A stretch of 6,967 nucleotides of DNA. Origin: Kiloniellales bacterium. GTDB lineage: Bacteria > Pseudomonadota > Alphaproteobacteria > Kiloniellales > JAKSDN01. The DNA lies in NCBI GenBank assembly GCA_022360075.1, contig JAKSDN010000499.1, forward strand, positions 1 through 6,967. The letters are read 5' to 3'. The notes under the pieces were generated by a model. That model saw only the letters and a program-made list of their open reading frames with translations, was not told the origin of the DNA and did not search any database. The stretch's first letter is position 1, and each line of letters opens with the position of its first letter. Positions 1 to 5,397 of the stretch are shown here, one piece after another. The position numbers were made by a program, and so were the translations under genes.

Positions 1-113
1 CGGACAGCGCGCACGCCAAAACCTACCTGGCGATCGCCGATCAAATCTGGGTCAAGGTCTCGGCGTCGCTCGACGGCGGCGCCCGCTCGGCGCCGCGCAT
101 CGTCATGCAGTAG
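1..113 (+). CDS. C-terminal end of a probable Mrp/ApbC (NBP35-like) iron-sulfur cluster carrier ATPase, partial
   Basis: This is an open frame entering from the left edge (first full codon at 3) and ending at TAG 111-113, so only the last 36 residues are present. The segment DSAHAKTYLAIADQIW resembles the C-terminal helix of Mrp/ApbC/NBP35 P-loop ATPases, which carry and transfer Fe-S clusters in the cytoplasm; these typically have an Asp-Ser/His-Ala...IA...W pattern just before a short variable tail. The rest (GGARSAPRIVMQ) is an unremarkable tail. No catalytic motif (Walker A, CxxC) lies in the window, so the family call rests on this short match alone. The gene converges on the SRPBCC gene with only 9 bases between the stops. 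Confidence 0.6.
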   Translation, partial: DSAHAKTYLAIADQIWVKVSASLDGGARSAPRIVMQ

Positions 114-122
114 CGGCCGCGG

Positions 123-548
123 CTAAGCCCCGAACATCTTGCGCAGATTTTCGAACCCGGCCTCGTAGATGCCGCGCACCGCTGCCGTGGCGTCGCCTTC
201 CGGCACGCCCGACGGGGTGAATTCGCTCGACCACTCCACCGAGCACCCAAGGCCACTTGCCGCCTCACGCACGCGGATCGTGGCGGTGTAGTTGGCGACC
301 GGCACCGGGCCCGAGAGGATCGAGTAGCTGTAGGTCCGTTCCTTCTCGTCGGTCTGCTCAAGCCGCTCGACGATCGTGCCGCCGCCGCCGGCCAGCGTCA
401 GGGTGCGGGTCGTCTCGCCCGCGCTCTTGCTGGTCTCGCTCTTCTCGACCGCCGGATGCCAGTCGGGCAGCGCGTTGAAGCCTCCGATCACTTGCCAGAC
501 GGCCTGTGCCGGGACCGGCAGTTCCTGGGTCACGTTTACCTTGGCCAT
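123..548 (-). CDS. SRPBCC (START/polyketide-cyclase-like) family protein
   Basis: A 141-residue protein of the SRPBCC helix-grip fold, the size of a single-domain member. It opens with the usual beta strand (VNVTQELPVPA), followed by helix residues AVWQVIGGFNALPDWHP (about 17-32), where the W-x-V-I-x-x-F...L-x-x-WHP pattern is typical of the polyketide_cyc2 subgroup. A glycine loop (LAGGGG, 52-57), alternating strands and a long C-terminal helix (about 119-139) complete the fold. Members bind hydrophobic ligands in a central cavity; the ligand here cannot be read from sequence. I chose ATG 548 because GAGAGGGGGA sits just upstream and the fold begins there. An in-frame start at 692 would add 48 low-complexity residues over a hairpin-rich gap and is rejected. 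No signal peptide, so probably cytoplasmic. Confidence 0.82.
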   Translation of the reverse strand: MAKVNVTQELPVPAQAVWQVIGGFNALPDWHPAVEKSETSKSAGETTRTLTLAGGGGTIVERLEQTDEKERTYSYSILSGPVPVANYTATIRVREAASGLGCSVEWSSEFTPSGVPEGDATAAVRGIYEAGFENLRKMFGA

Positions 549-580
549 GAAGTCCCCCTCTCGTGTGCTCGGCCGCGCCA

Positions 581-603
581 GGCCGACTCCCTTCCCGTCG
601 GCC
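581..603 (-). other. Hairpin in the gap between the pilin and SRPBCC genes
   Basis: Perfect 7-bp inverted repeat GGCCGAC (581-587) / GTCGGCC (597-603) with a 9-base loop. A second small stem (CCGCC 610-614 / GGCGG 620-624) lies beside it. Both are downstream of the minus-strand pilin stop, so they could end or protect that transcript. Neither is followed by a T-run, so an intrinsic terminator is not supported. Confidence 0.35.
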
Positions 604-666
604 ATGGTACCGCCGCACAGGCGGGGCCGCCAGACCGCCGTCCAAGCGTCGTCAGCACTTGGGTCG

Positions 667-864
667 TTAGCACTCGGTTGGGGCGCGATCACCGTCGATG
701 CAGTCGGCCGTCTCGGTCATTTGGTTCTCGACCGCGGTGCCGAGCTGACCGGCCGCGACCGCGATACCGCCGGCCACCAGGGCCAGCAGCAAGGCGTGTT
801 CGACCGACGACAGGCCGCGCCGGTCGCGCCACGGCGCCACCAGCCAGTTGAGATTGGTCTGCAT
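667..864 (-). CDS. Flp/Fap-type IVb pilin subunit, orphan
   Basis: A 65-residue protein matching the Flp (type IVb) prepilin layout. A short charged leader (to RRG, Gly17) is followed by a prepilin-peptidase site G-LSSVEH, with the conserved Glu at +5 (Glu22), and then one hydrophobic helix (about 23-43, ALLLALVAGGIAVAAGQLG). The predicted mature pilin is 48 residues, the usual Flp size. Flp pilins assemble into thin adhesive Tad pili; no tad, cpa or rcp gene is within the window, so this is an isolated copy. The +6 residue is His instead of the usual Tyr. Cysteines at 55 and 65 in the short C-terminal tail are additional to the classic pattern and could pair. ATG 864 follows a GGGGGGAGG stretch; a start at 939 would add an unlikely arginine-rich extension across a hairpin. 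Confidence 0.8.
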   Translation of the reverse strand: MQTNLNWLVAPWRDRRGLSSVEHALLLALVAGGIAVAAGQLGTAVENQMTETADCIDGDRAPTEC

Positions 865-889
865 GCCTCCCCCCGCGTCCTTGTTTGTG

Positions 890-914
890 CCGGCCGCGGC
901 CCATGCGCGGCCGG
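890..914 (-). other. Strong hairpin just upstream of the pilin gene
   Basis: Perfect 9-bp inverted repeat CCGGCCGCG (890-898) / CGCGGCCGG (906-914) with a 7-base loop, 25 bases upstream of the pilin ATG. It could be a 5'-leader structure on the pilin mRNA or a terminator-like element for readthrough from thyX. Read on the minus strand it is followed by CACAAACAAGG, with no T-run. A weak extended -10 (TGC-TATGGT, minus strand, about 932-924) would place the hairpin inside the leader; no matching -35 is visible. Confidence 0.4.
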
Positions 915-971
915 ATGGCGACGACCATAGCATGCACACAGAGGATTCCTAGCGCCGGGGCCAGGGCGCCG

Positions 972-999
972 GGGCCGCGACGCCTAGCCGTCGCGGCCC
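972..999 (-). terminator. Hairpin spanning the thyX stop codon
   Basis: Perfect 11-bp stem GGGCCGCGACG (972-982) / CGTCGCGGCCC (989-999) with a 6-base loop (983-988) that holds the thyX stop TAG (read on the minus strand). Its position at the end of thyX suggests an RNA 3' structure or terminator that overlaps coding sequence, but no T-run follows on the minus strand. A further small stem (GCGCC 952-956 / GGCGC 965-969) lies downstream. Confidence 0.45.
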
Positions 1000-1937
1000 A
1001 GGGTCGCCATCAACTCCGCCCATTCGCGCTTGGACAGGCCGGAGTCGGCCTGCGCGACGTCCTCGCCCGCGATCATACGCCGGACCACGGCCAGCGCCTT
1101 GCCGGAGAGCTGCGCCCCCTCGCGCACGTGGTTGGCGAAGGCCTCGCAGGTGATCGGCACCCAGCGCTGGACCGTGTCGAGCAGCGCCTCGGCGTAGGCC
1201 CGGATCTCGTACTGGGCGTGGGCGTCGGCGCGCAGGCCGATGAAGTGCAGCAGGTTGTGGAGGTCGGTCTTCCAGTACCACTGGGTGTAGATGTTGAGCG
1301 GCAGGTTCATGCGCGCCAGCTCGCGCGCGAGGCCGGGCCGGCCCTCGTCGATCACGGTGCCGTCGGCGCGCTCGTTGAGCATCTCCTCGTAGTGCTCGTA
1401 GCAGCGCGCCGAGTCGGCCTTGAGGATCTCCAGCACCCGGGCCGCCTCCTCGCCCTCGAGCACGGCGCCGCGACCTTGCCGGTTCGAGGCGGCCTGGGCG
1501 GCCAGGTTTTCCGGCGCGGGGATGTAGAACTCGCGGTCGAGCATCGAATAGCGCGCCGAGTACTCGTTCACGTTCGCCGTGCGGTGGCGGATCCACTGCC
1601 GGGCGACGAAGACCGGCAGCTTCACGTGATACTTGATCTCGCACATCTCGAAGGGCGTCGTGTGGCGATGGCGCATCAGATAGTTGATCAGCCCGGCGTC
1701 CTGGCGCACCTGCTTGGTGCCCTTGCCGTAGGAGACGCGGGCCGCCTGCACGATCGCCGCGTCGTCGCCCATGTAGTCGACCACGCGCACGAAGCCGTGG
1801 TCGAGCACCGGCAACGGTTCGTAAAGGATCTCCTCGAGCCCGGCCACGGTCGCGCGCCGGGTCTGCGATCGCGCCTCGCGGGCGTCGCGGATCTCTGCCT
1901 CCAACTCGGGCGCCAGGAGCTTGCGTTGCTTGCCCAT
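984..1937 (-). CDS. thyX: FAD-dependent thymidylate synthase ThyX
   Basis: A 317-residue enzyme converting dUMP to dTMP with methylenetetrahydrofolate and reduced FAD; it works without the separate dihydrofolate reductase step that ThyA requires. The signature RHRx7S is present as [11 protein letters not shown] at 117-127, continuing into ARYS, with flanking conserved blocks [12 protein letters not shown] (about 63-74), [11 protein letters not shown] (87-97), [10 protein letters not shown] (110-119) and the late block [12 protein letters not shown]. The length and the N-terminal block ([28 protein letters not shown] type, about 31-57) fit alphaproteobacterial ThyX, longer than the roughly 220-residue Thermotoga form. 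ATG 1937 has GAGAG upstream and starts where homologues start; the frame stays open to 2114, but those residues look non-coding. The gene is divergent from ssrA. Confidence 0.96.
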   Translation of the reverse strand: MGKQRKLLAPELEAEIRDAREARSQTRRATVAGLEEILYEPLPVLDHGFVRVVDYMGDDAAIVQAARVSYGKGTKQVRQDAGLINYLMRHRHTTPFEMCEIKYHVKLPVFVARQWIRHRTANVNEYSARYSMLDREFYIPAPENLAAQAASNRQGRGAVLEGEEAARVLEILKADSARCYEHYEEMLNERADGTVIDEGRPGLARELARMNLPLNIYTQWYWKTDLHNLLHFIGLRADAHAQYEIRAYAEALLDTVQRWVPITCEAFANHVREGAQLSGKALAVVRRMIAGEDVAQADSGLSKREWAELMATLGRDG

Positions 1938-2163
1938 GGTCTCTCGACCGGGTTCGGCAGAACCGGGATCGGCCGAGCCGCCGACGCCAGCCTGCAGCTT
2001 GCTGCGAGCCTCATCCATCTCGACGACCGTAGATATCACGAGTCGCCCGGCCAAGGCGGCAAATCCGTGGAAAGCCTGAATCGTGGGGACAGAATTCATC
2101 CTGGCCGGCGCCATAGCGTCCCGGCGTTAACCAAACCTGGCATACCAGAGGTCCAACCAGGCT
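1938..2163. other. Divergent intergenic region between thyX and ssrA
   Basis: About 226 bases separate the thyX start from the ssrA -35 box. It should hold the thyX promoter, but I find no convincing -35/-10 pair on the minus strand. The minus-strand reading frame of thyX stays open here without recognisable protein character. A short imperfect stem (CTGG-cata-CCAG, 2137-2148) lies near the ssrA promoter. Nothing else stands out. Confidence 0.4.
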
Positions 2164-2191
2164 TTGACCGCGCCCCGAAAGCCCCTATATT
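2164..2191 (+). promoter_or_regulatory. Sigma-70-type promoter of ssrA
   Basis: TTGACC (2164-2169) and TATATT (2186-2191) are separated by 16 bases, close to the housekeeping consensus. The predicted start, about 7 bases after the -10, is G2198. This is exactly the first base of a GCCGG-TTCG-CCGGC hairpin that opens the acceptor piece. The agreement between the promoter spacing and the RNA's first structural element supports both calls. Confidence 0.75.
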
Positions 2192-2275
2192 TGCTGTGCC
2201 GGTTCGCCGGCTATGGCGCTAAACGGGCTTGCGGAATAAGCGTAGCGGACCCGGGGGCAGTACCCGGCGCCTCCA

Positions 2276-2330
2276 CCCAAGCCCCTCTATCGGAAGGCAG
2301 CGACAGGGCCCCGAGACGAGAGGCTTGGGT
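2276..2330 (+). other. Excised spacer of the pre-tmRNA, forming an extended stem
   Basis: The bases between the acceptor-piece 3' end and the coding-piece 5' end are expected to be removed to give two RNAs. The acceptor helix does not stop at the mature ends: 2268-2283 pairs with 2322-2337 over 16 bp (15 Watson-Crick, one G-U), so ACCCAAGCC in the spacer is complementary to GGCTTGGGT. Further imperfect pairing (CTC/GAG, TCGG/CCGA) closes the spacer as one long hairpin. RNase P and a 3' nuclease would have to cut within or beside this helix; that is inference. Confidence 0.75.
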
Positions 2331-2415
2331 GGGGGCGAAACAGGATCGACGCGCGTGGTAAAGGCTTGTTCGGTGCCCGGCATGGTACCACCGTTACCGG
2401 GCCAAGCTTATAGTT

Positions 2416-2454
2416 GCCAACGACAACTATGCTGAGGCGCGCCTCGCTGCTTAA
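2416..2454 (+). other. tmRNA tag reading frame (ANDNYAEARLAA)
   Basis: Twelve codons from the resume codon GCC (2416-2418) to TAA (2452-2454), followed at once by an in-frame TAG. They encode ANDNYAEARLAA, to which the alanine carried by tmRNA is added in front. The AANDN start is the part bound by SspB-type adaptors and the terminal LAA is the part read by ClpX. TAGTT lies immediately before the resume codon, matching the UAGUC-like frame-setting element of other tmRNAs. Confidence 0.96.
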
Positions 2455-2510
2455 TAGCGGCTGGCTAGCCTAATTTAAGTCCTCGGCCGTCAGACCGCCG
2501 GGGCGGGGTT

Positions 2511-2540
2511 TGGGGCGCACCCGGCAACAGAAGCGCCCCA
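2511..2540 (+). terminator. Candidate terminator after ssrA
   Basis: Perfect 8-bp inverted repeat TGGGGCGC (2511-2518) / GCGCCCCA (2533-2540) with a 14-base loop, followed by TGTCTTTC, a weak T-rich tail. A second stem CCCCG (2552-2556) / CGGGG (2563-2567) follows before sspB. The position between ssrA and sspB fits termination or 3' processing of the tmRNA precursor, but the poor T-run leaves readthrough into sspB possible. Confidence 0.5.
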
Positions 2541-2606
2541 TGTCTTTCAATCCCCGGCCAGTCGGGGCAACATGGACAAAGAAGGCGAACGAAACCGCCA
2601 GGCGAG

Positions 2607-3140
2607 ATGGTGCAGGACGGTCTTCGATACGACACGATGGTGGAAGAGGCGCTGCGCGGCGTTGTGCGCGAGGCGCTCTCGCTGGCGGCCGAGCACGGCC
2701 TGCCGGGCGACCATCATTTCTACATAACTTTCCGCACGGATTTCCCGGGCATCAGCCTTCCGGCCAGTCTGCGCAAGCGCTACCCCAGCGAGATGACGAT
2801 CGTGCTCCAGCACCAGTACTGGGGTCTCGAGGTCTCCAAGGAGGGTTTCGCCGTCACGCTGAGCTTCAACGACAAGCTCGAGCGCCTCGACGTGCCGCTC
2901 TCCGCCGTCACGGCCTTCGCCGATCCCTCGGTCCGCTTCGGCCTGCAGTTCGACGGCCATGACGGCGAGGACGAGGACGAGGGTGCCCTCACCATCGCCG
3001 ATCTTTCCAACGAAGACGGCAAGCGCGGCGACAGCGGCGATCTTCCCGAGGCGGAAGAGGCCCGCCCGGAGGCCGCCGAGGCGGATGCCGGTGACGGCAG
3101 CGCGAACGTCGTGACCCTGGACGCATTCCGCAAGAAGTAG
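2607..3140 (+). CDS. sspB: ClpXP adaptor SspB, alphaproteobacterial type
   Basis: A 177-residue adaptor that binds the AANDN part of tmRNA-tagged proteins and hands them to the ClpXP protease in the cytoplasm. The folded domain (about 9-118) begins with helix YDTMVEEALRGVVREAL and contains GLPGDHHFYITFRT (31-44), the YPSEMTIVLQHQYW block (59-72) and DPSVRFGLQF (106-115), all characteristic of the alphaproteobacterial SspB group. A flexible acidic linker (about 117-165, rich in D/E) leads to the conserved C-terminal tail VVTLDAFRKK (168-177), the expected ClpX-docking peptide. ATG 2607 has AGGCGAG directly upstream; ATG 2637 would cut into helix 1. It is the first gene after ssrA, on the same strand, and is followed 30 bases later by the glycosylase gene, probably in one transcript. 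Confidence 0.93.
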   Translation: MVQDGLRYDTMVEEALRGVVREALSLAAEHGLPGDHHFYITFRTDFPGISLPASLRKRYPSEMTIVLQHQYWGLEVSKEGFAVTLSFNDKLERLDVPLSAVTAFADPSVRFGLQFDGHDGEDEDEGALTIADLSNEDGKRGDSGDLPEAEEARPEAAEADAGDGSANVVTLDAFRKK

Positions 3141-3170
3141 GCATTCGCGGGCTTCCTTCGCGCCATCGGC

Positions 3171-3713
3171 ATGTCCGGCAAGGCCAAGCCTCCGCAGCCA
3201 TCCGGCTCCCTTTCGTCAGGAATTCTGCCGGACGTCTTGGCCCCGGGCCTCAGCGTCGTGTTCTGCGGCTCCGCCGCCGGCCGGGCCTCGGCGCGGATCG
3301 GCGCCTACTACGCCGGGCCGGGCAATCGCTTCTGGCCGACGCTGCACGAGGTCGGGCTGACGCCGAAACGGCTGCAACCGCAGGATTTCCGGGCTCTGAC
3401 CGGCTATGGCCTCGGCCTGACCGATCTTTGCAAGACCGCGGCCGGGGCCGACCATGAGCTGCCAGCCGGAACGGACGATCCGCGCGGCCTGGAACGCAAG
3501 ATCGAACGTTACCAGCCGAAGTTCCTGGCCTTTGTCGGCAAGCGGGCGGCCGCCGCCTATTTCGGCCGCCCCGTGGCCCTCGGCCCGCAGGCCGATCGGA
3601 TCGGATTCACGCGGACCTTCGTCCTGCCGTCACCCTCGGGCGCAGCGCGGCGATACTGGGACATCCGGCCTTGGCAGGCGCTCGCCGCGCTGGCAGGGAA
3701 AGACGGGCACTGA
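3171..3713 (+). CDS. Mug/TDG-like mismatch-specific DNA glycosylase (uracil-DNA glycosylase superfamily)
   Basis: A 180-residue protein resembling Mug, which removes uracil or thymine mispaired with G. Visible family blocks are the strand and motif LSVVFCGSAAG (27-37), AGPGNRFWPTLHEVGLTP (48-65), LTGYGLGLTDLCKTAAGAD (76-94), PKFLAFVGKRAA (116-127) and VLPSPSGAARRYW (151-163). In E. coli Mug, motif 1 is GINPG with the catalytic Asn and motif 2 is NPSGLSR. Here they are GSAAG (33-37) and SPSGAAR, so the Asn position holds Ala. The fold is clear, but activity or base preference may differ from Mug. ATG 3171 is the first start after the in-frame sspB stop frame, so no longer N-terminus is possible; the ribosome-binding site is weak, fitting translation after sspB, 30 bases away. 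I give no gene symbol because orthology to mug is uncertain. Confidence 0.85.
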   Translation: MSGKAKPPQPSGSLSSGILPDVLAPGLSVVFCGSAAGRASARIGAYYAGPGNRFWPTLHEVGLTPKRLQPQDFRALTGYGLGLTDLCKTAAGADHELPAGTDDPRGLERKIERYQPKFLAFVGKRAAAAYFGRPVALGPQADRIGFTRTFVLPSPSGAARRYWDIRPWQALAALAGKDGH

Positions 3714-3748
3714 GCGCGTCGGCGGCGTTCGCCAGGCGTCTTGGAGCC

Positions 3749-3952
3749 TCAGGCCTCGCGCTTGCGGCCGTGGACGGCCGGATCCCACTTCTGCACGCGC
3801 GGCTTCGGCTCCTCTTTGGCGTCCTTCTCGGCCCGCTCGCCGCCCATGGCGCTAATGAACTCCCGAAAGCGCCGTTTCAGCTCGAGCCGCTCCTCCGGCG
3901 AGAGCGCCTGCACCGGAACCTGGGAGAAGTCGCGTTGGTCGAGGTCGTCCAT
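3749..3952 (-). CDS. Small charged hypothetical protein
   Basis: A 67-residue product I do not recognise. It is highly charged, with an acidic start (MDDLDQRD), a probable amphipathic helix (about 17-37, SPEERLELKRRFREFISAM) and a lysine/arginine-rich end (DPAVHGRKREA). No membrane segment, signal peptide or cysteine motif is seen, so it is presumably a cytoplasmic soluble protein. I prefer ATG 3952 (AGGG about 8 bases upstream). A GTG at 4012 would add 20 residues but has no ribosome-binding site. It is convergent with the glycosylase gene (35-base gap) and divergent from the hydrolase gene. Base composition gives a clean coding pattern on this strand, but I cannot confirm it is expressed. 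Confidence 0.6.
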   Translation of the reverse strand: MDDLDQRDFSQVPVQALSPEERLELKRRFREFISAMGGERAEKDAKEEPKPRVQKWDPAVHGRKREA

Positions 3953-4059
3953 GGCATGACCCTGCAGCAATGACCGCGACGGCTTGGGCGCCGCCGCCGT
4001 CTGTCGTATCACTTCGGCTTCGGACAGCCTCGAATATCGACCGCTGGGATTAACGAATC

Positions 4060-4689
4060 TTGAACGAAATCCTGCCGCCGGACTTCCTTTTCGACGGCCC
4101 GAAGCGGAGCGCCCTGACGCTGGCTCTCGCCCACGGCGCGGGGGCGCCGATGAACACGCCCTTCATGGCGCATTTCGCCGCCGCCATCGCCGCTGCGGGC
4201 ACGCGGGTCGCCCGCTTCGAGTTCCCCTACATGGCCGCGCGCCGTCTCGACGGCAAGAAGCGGCCCCCCGACCGCGAGGCGAAGCTGCTCGAGTGCTGGC
4301 GTGCGGTGATCGATCAGCTCGGGGCGGAGCGGCTGGTGATCGGCGGCAAGTCGCTCGGCGGGCGCATGGCGAGCCTCGTAGCCGACGAGACCGGGGTCCG
4401 GGGCCTGCTCTGCCTGGGCTATCCCTTCCACCCGCCCGGCAAGCCCGAGCGCCTGCGCACGGCCCACCTCGCCGATCTGCGCACACCGAGCCTCGTCGTC
4501 CAGGGCGAGCGGGACCCCTTTGGCACCGCCGAGGAGATCCCGGGCTACGCCCTCTCCCCGGCCATCGCCCTGCACTGGGCCCCGGACGGCGACCACAGCC
4601 TGGTCCCGCGCAAGGCCTCCGGCCGCACGGCGGAGCAGAACTGGGACCAGGCAGCAGAGGCCATCGCCGGGTTTCTCGCACGGCTTTGA
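4060..4689 (+). CDS. Alpha/beta hydrolase of the KANL3/Tex30 (dienelactone hydrolase-like) family
   Basis: A 209-residue single-domain alpha/beta hydrolase. The first strand and oxyanion region read TLALAHGAGAPMNTPFM (20-36), the hallmark of the Tex30/KANL3 group. The nucleophile elbow is GGKSLGG (Ser98). The acid is most likely Asp152 in GERDPFG and the base His179 in GDHSL, so the triad is intact. The substrate is unknown; family members are serine hydrolases or esterases of unclear role. The only start that keeps strand 1 is TTG 4060, since TAA at 4051-4053 is in frame just upstream. ATG 4150 would begin after HGAGAP and break the fold. No clear ribosome-binding site precedes the TTG. No signal peptide is seen. 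Confidence 0.85.
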   Translation: MNEILPPDFLFDGPKRSALTLALAHGAGAPMNTPFMAHFAAAIAAAGTRVARFEFPYMAARRLDGKKRPPDREAKLLECWRAVIDQLGAERLVIGGKSLGGRMASLVADETGVRGLLCLGYPFHPPGKPERLRTAHLADLRTPSLVVQGERDPFGTAEEIPGYALSPAIALHWAPDGDHSLVPRKASGRTAEQNWDQAAEAIAGFLARL

Positions 4690-4702
4690 CCGCCATCCGA
4701 AC

Positions 4703-4808
4703 CGTCATTGCGAGCCGGCGCCAGCCGGCCCCTCGACGCCTTTGGGCAATCCAGGACCGCCGCTCAGTTGGTAGCAGCCTAGATTGCTTCGCTCCGCTCG
4801 CAATGACG
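4703..4808. repeat. Intergenic palindromic repeat, about 106 bp
   Basis: Outer arms CGTCATTGCGAGC (4703-4715) and GCTCGCAATGACG (4796-4808) are perfect 13-bp complements. Inner arms CAATCCAGG (4747-4755) and CCTAGATTG (4778-4786) match with one mismatch. The wording CGTCATTGCGAGC ... AATCCAGG ... ATTGCTTCGCTCCGCTCGCAATGACG is a widespread intergenic repeat type in bacterial genomes, especially proteobacteria. It lies between the hydrolase and VOC genes, which converge, so it may fold into a long hairpin in both transcripts. It has no coding content. Confidence 0.8.
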
Positions 4809-4846
4809 CACTACGAGCCATGGGTCCTGCTCAACCCATCTCGGCA

Positions 4847-5290
4847 TCACACGAACACGCATTCGGCCGGCCGCGTCATGTCGGGCTGCGCGGCCATCCA
4901 GGCGGCATCGGGCTCGACCGGCTGGATCACGTCGATCGCGATACCGTTGGGATCGGTCACGGCGAAGTGCTTCTGGCCCCAGGGCTCCTGCCTGAGCTCG
5001 AGGGCGATGGCCCAGCCCTGCGCCTTGGCCTCGGCGTAGGCCGCCTCCACGTCAGCGACCTCGAAGCCGAAGGCGAGGCCCTCGCCGCGGAAGGCCGGCC
5101 TGAACGGCGGCGGCTGCGATTCGTGCTCGGGCTTCAGGAAGCCGATCTCCGGTCCGCCCTCCGCGCCATGGCGCAGGTGCAGATACCAGCCGTTGTAGAA
5201 TACGGCCCCGAAGCCGAGCGCGGCGTAGAAATCACGACTTTCCTCCAGCTTGTCGGTCATGACCATGGGATACATGCGGTCGAAACGCAT
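4847..5290 (-). CDS. VOC family protein (glyoxalase/bleomycin-resistance/dioxygenase fold)
   Basis: A 147-residue two-module VOC protein. Module one contains YPMVMTDKLEESRDFYAALGF (7-27), the strand-helix pattern with DFY-ALGF typical of the superfamily; module two runs from GLAFGFEVADVEAAYAEAKAQG (71-92) to VTDPNGIAIDVIQP (111-124), with the common DPNG turn. VOC proteins use beta-alpha-beta-beta-beta modules to form a metal or ligand pocket; this one could be an enzyme or a binding or resistance protein, and the substrate cannot be told. Glu50 (GPEIGF) and Asp120 are not clearly a full metal set, so catalysis is uncertain. ATG 5290 follows GGAGAG. It is divergent from a WYL regulator with a shared palindromic operator, which suggests the regulator controls it. 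Confidence 0.85.
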   Translation of the reverse strand: MRFDRMYPMVMTDKLEESRDFYAALGFGAVFYNGWYLHLRHGAEGGPEIGFLKPEHESQPPPFRPAFRGEGLAFGFEVADVEAAYAEAKAQGWAIALELRQEPWGQKHFAVTDPNGIAIDVIQPVEPDAAWMAAQPDMTRPAECVFV

Positions 5291-5337
5291 CGCGGCTCTC
5301 CTTCATTCGATCCGAGGAGCGCTCTGGTATCAGAAGC

Positions 5338-5361
5338 CTCCTGACAGCATGTTGTCAGGAG
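5338..5361. promoter_or_regulatory. Palindromic operator between the VOC and WYL-regulator genes
   Basis: Perfect 9-bp inverted repeat CTCCTGACA (5338-5346) / TGTCAGGAG (5353-5361) with a 6-base spacer GCATGT, in the middle of the 107-base divergent gap. The centre is TGACA-N6-TGTCA, a dyad of the kind bound by a dimeric winged-helix regulator. An extended -10-like TGC-TAGTTT (5367-5375) follows on the plus strand, so binding at the dyad would overlap the regulator's promoter. The most likely binder is the adjacent YafY-type protein, giving autoregulation and control of the VOC gene. Confidence 0.75.
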
Positions 5362-5397
5362 ACCTTTGCTAGTTTGGAAGATAGCAAGGGAGAGAGC

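Larger units (their letters stand above)
2198..2508 (+). ncRNA. ssrA: Circularly permuted two-piece tmRNA (alphaproteobacterial ssrA)
   Basis: tmRNA rescues ribosomes stalled on broken mRNAs and adds a degradation tag. The gene is permuted. The acceptor piece comes first (2198 to about 2277), with a UUCG hairpin (2198-2211), a T-arm (CCGGG 2251-2255 / CCCGG 2263-2267) and the 3' acceptor strand CGCCTCC (2268-2274) plus discriminator A2275. A spacer of about 54 bases follows. The coding piece then starts at 2331 with GGGGGCG, which pairs with CGCCTCC to give a 7-bp acceptor stem (one G-U). An H-type pseudoknot is legible: CGGTG 2371-2375 with CACCG 2389-2393, interleaved with CCCGG 2376-2380 and CCGGG 2397-2401. 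The tag frame follows. The 3' end is set approximately, after a CCTCGGC/GCCGGGG stem (2481-2503). CCA is not encoded: ACCC follows the acceptor stem. Confidence 0.95.

Noticed and set aside
1938..2114. N-terminal extension of thyX to an upstream ATG at 2114 (or 2018)
   Set aside because: The added residues match nothing in the ThyX family; ATG 1937 has a ribosome-binding site and starts where the family starts.
885..2222. Large 445-codon plus-strand open frame opposite thyX
   Set aside because: Translation is rich in R, H, V, L and G without family features. It is the antisense shadow of thyX, whose protein is unmistakable.
2164..2435. Two short plus-strand open frames over the ssrA locus
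   Set aside because: They lie across the tmRNA acceptor and coding pieces; the RNA structure and tag explain the sequence.
3984..5039. 351-codon plus-strand frame over the hydrolase and VOC genes
   Set aside because: Arginine/proline-rich translation in another frame; it crosses the palindromic repeat and two genes with clear families.
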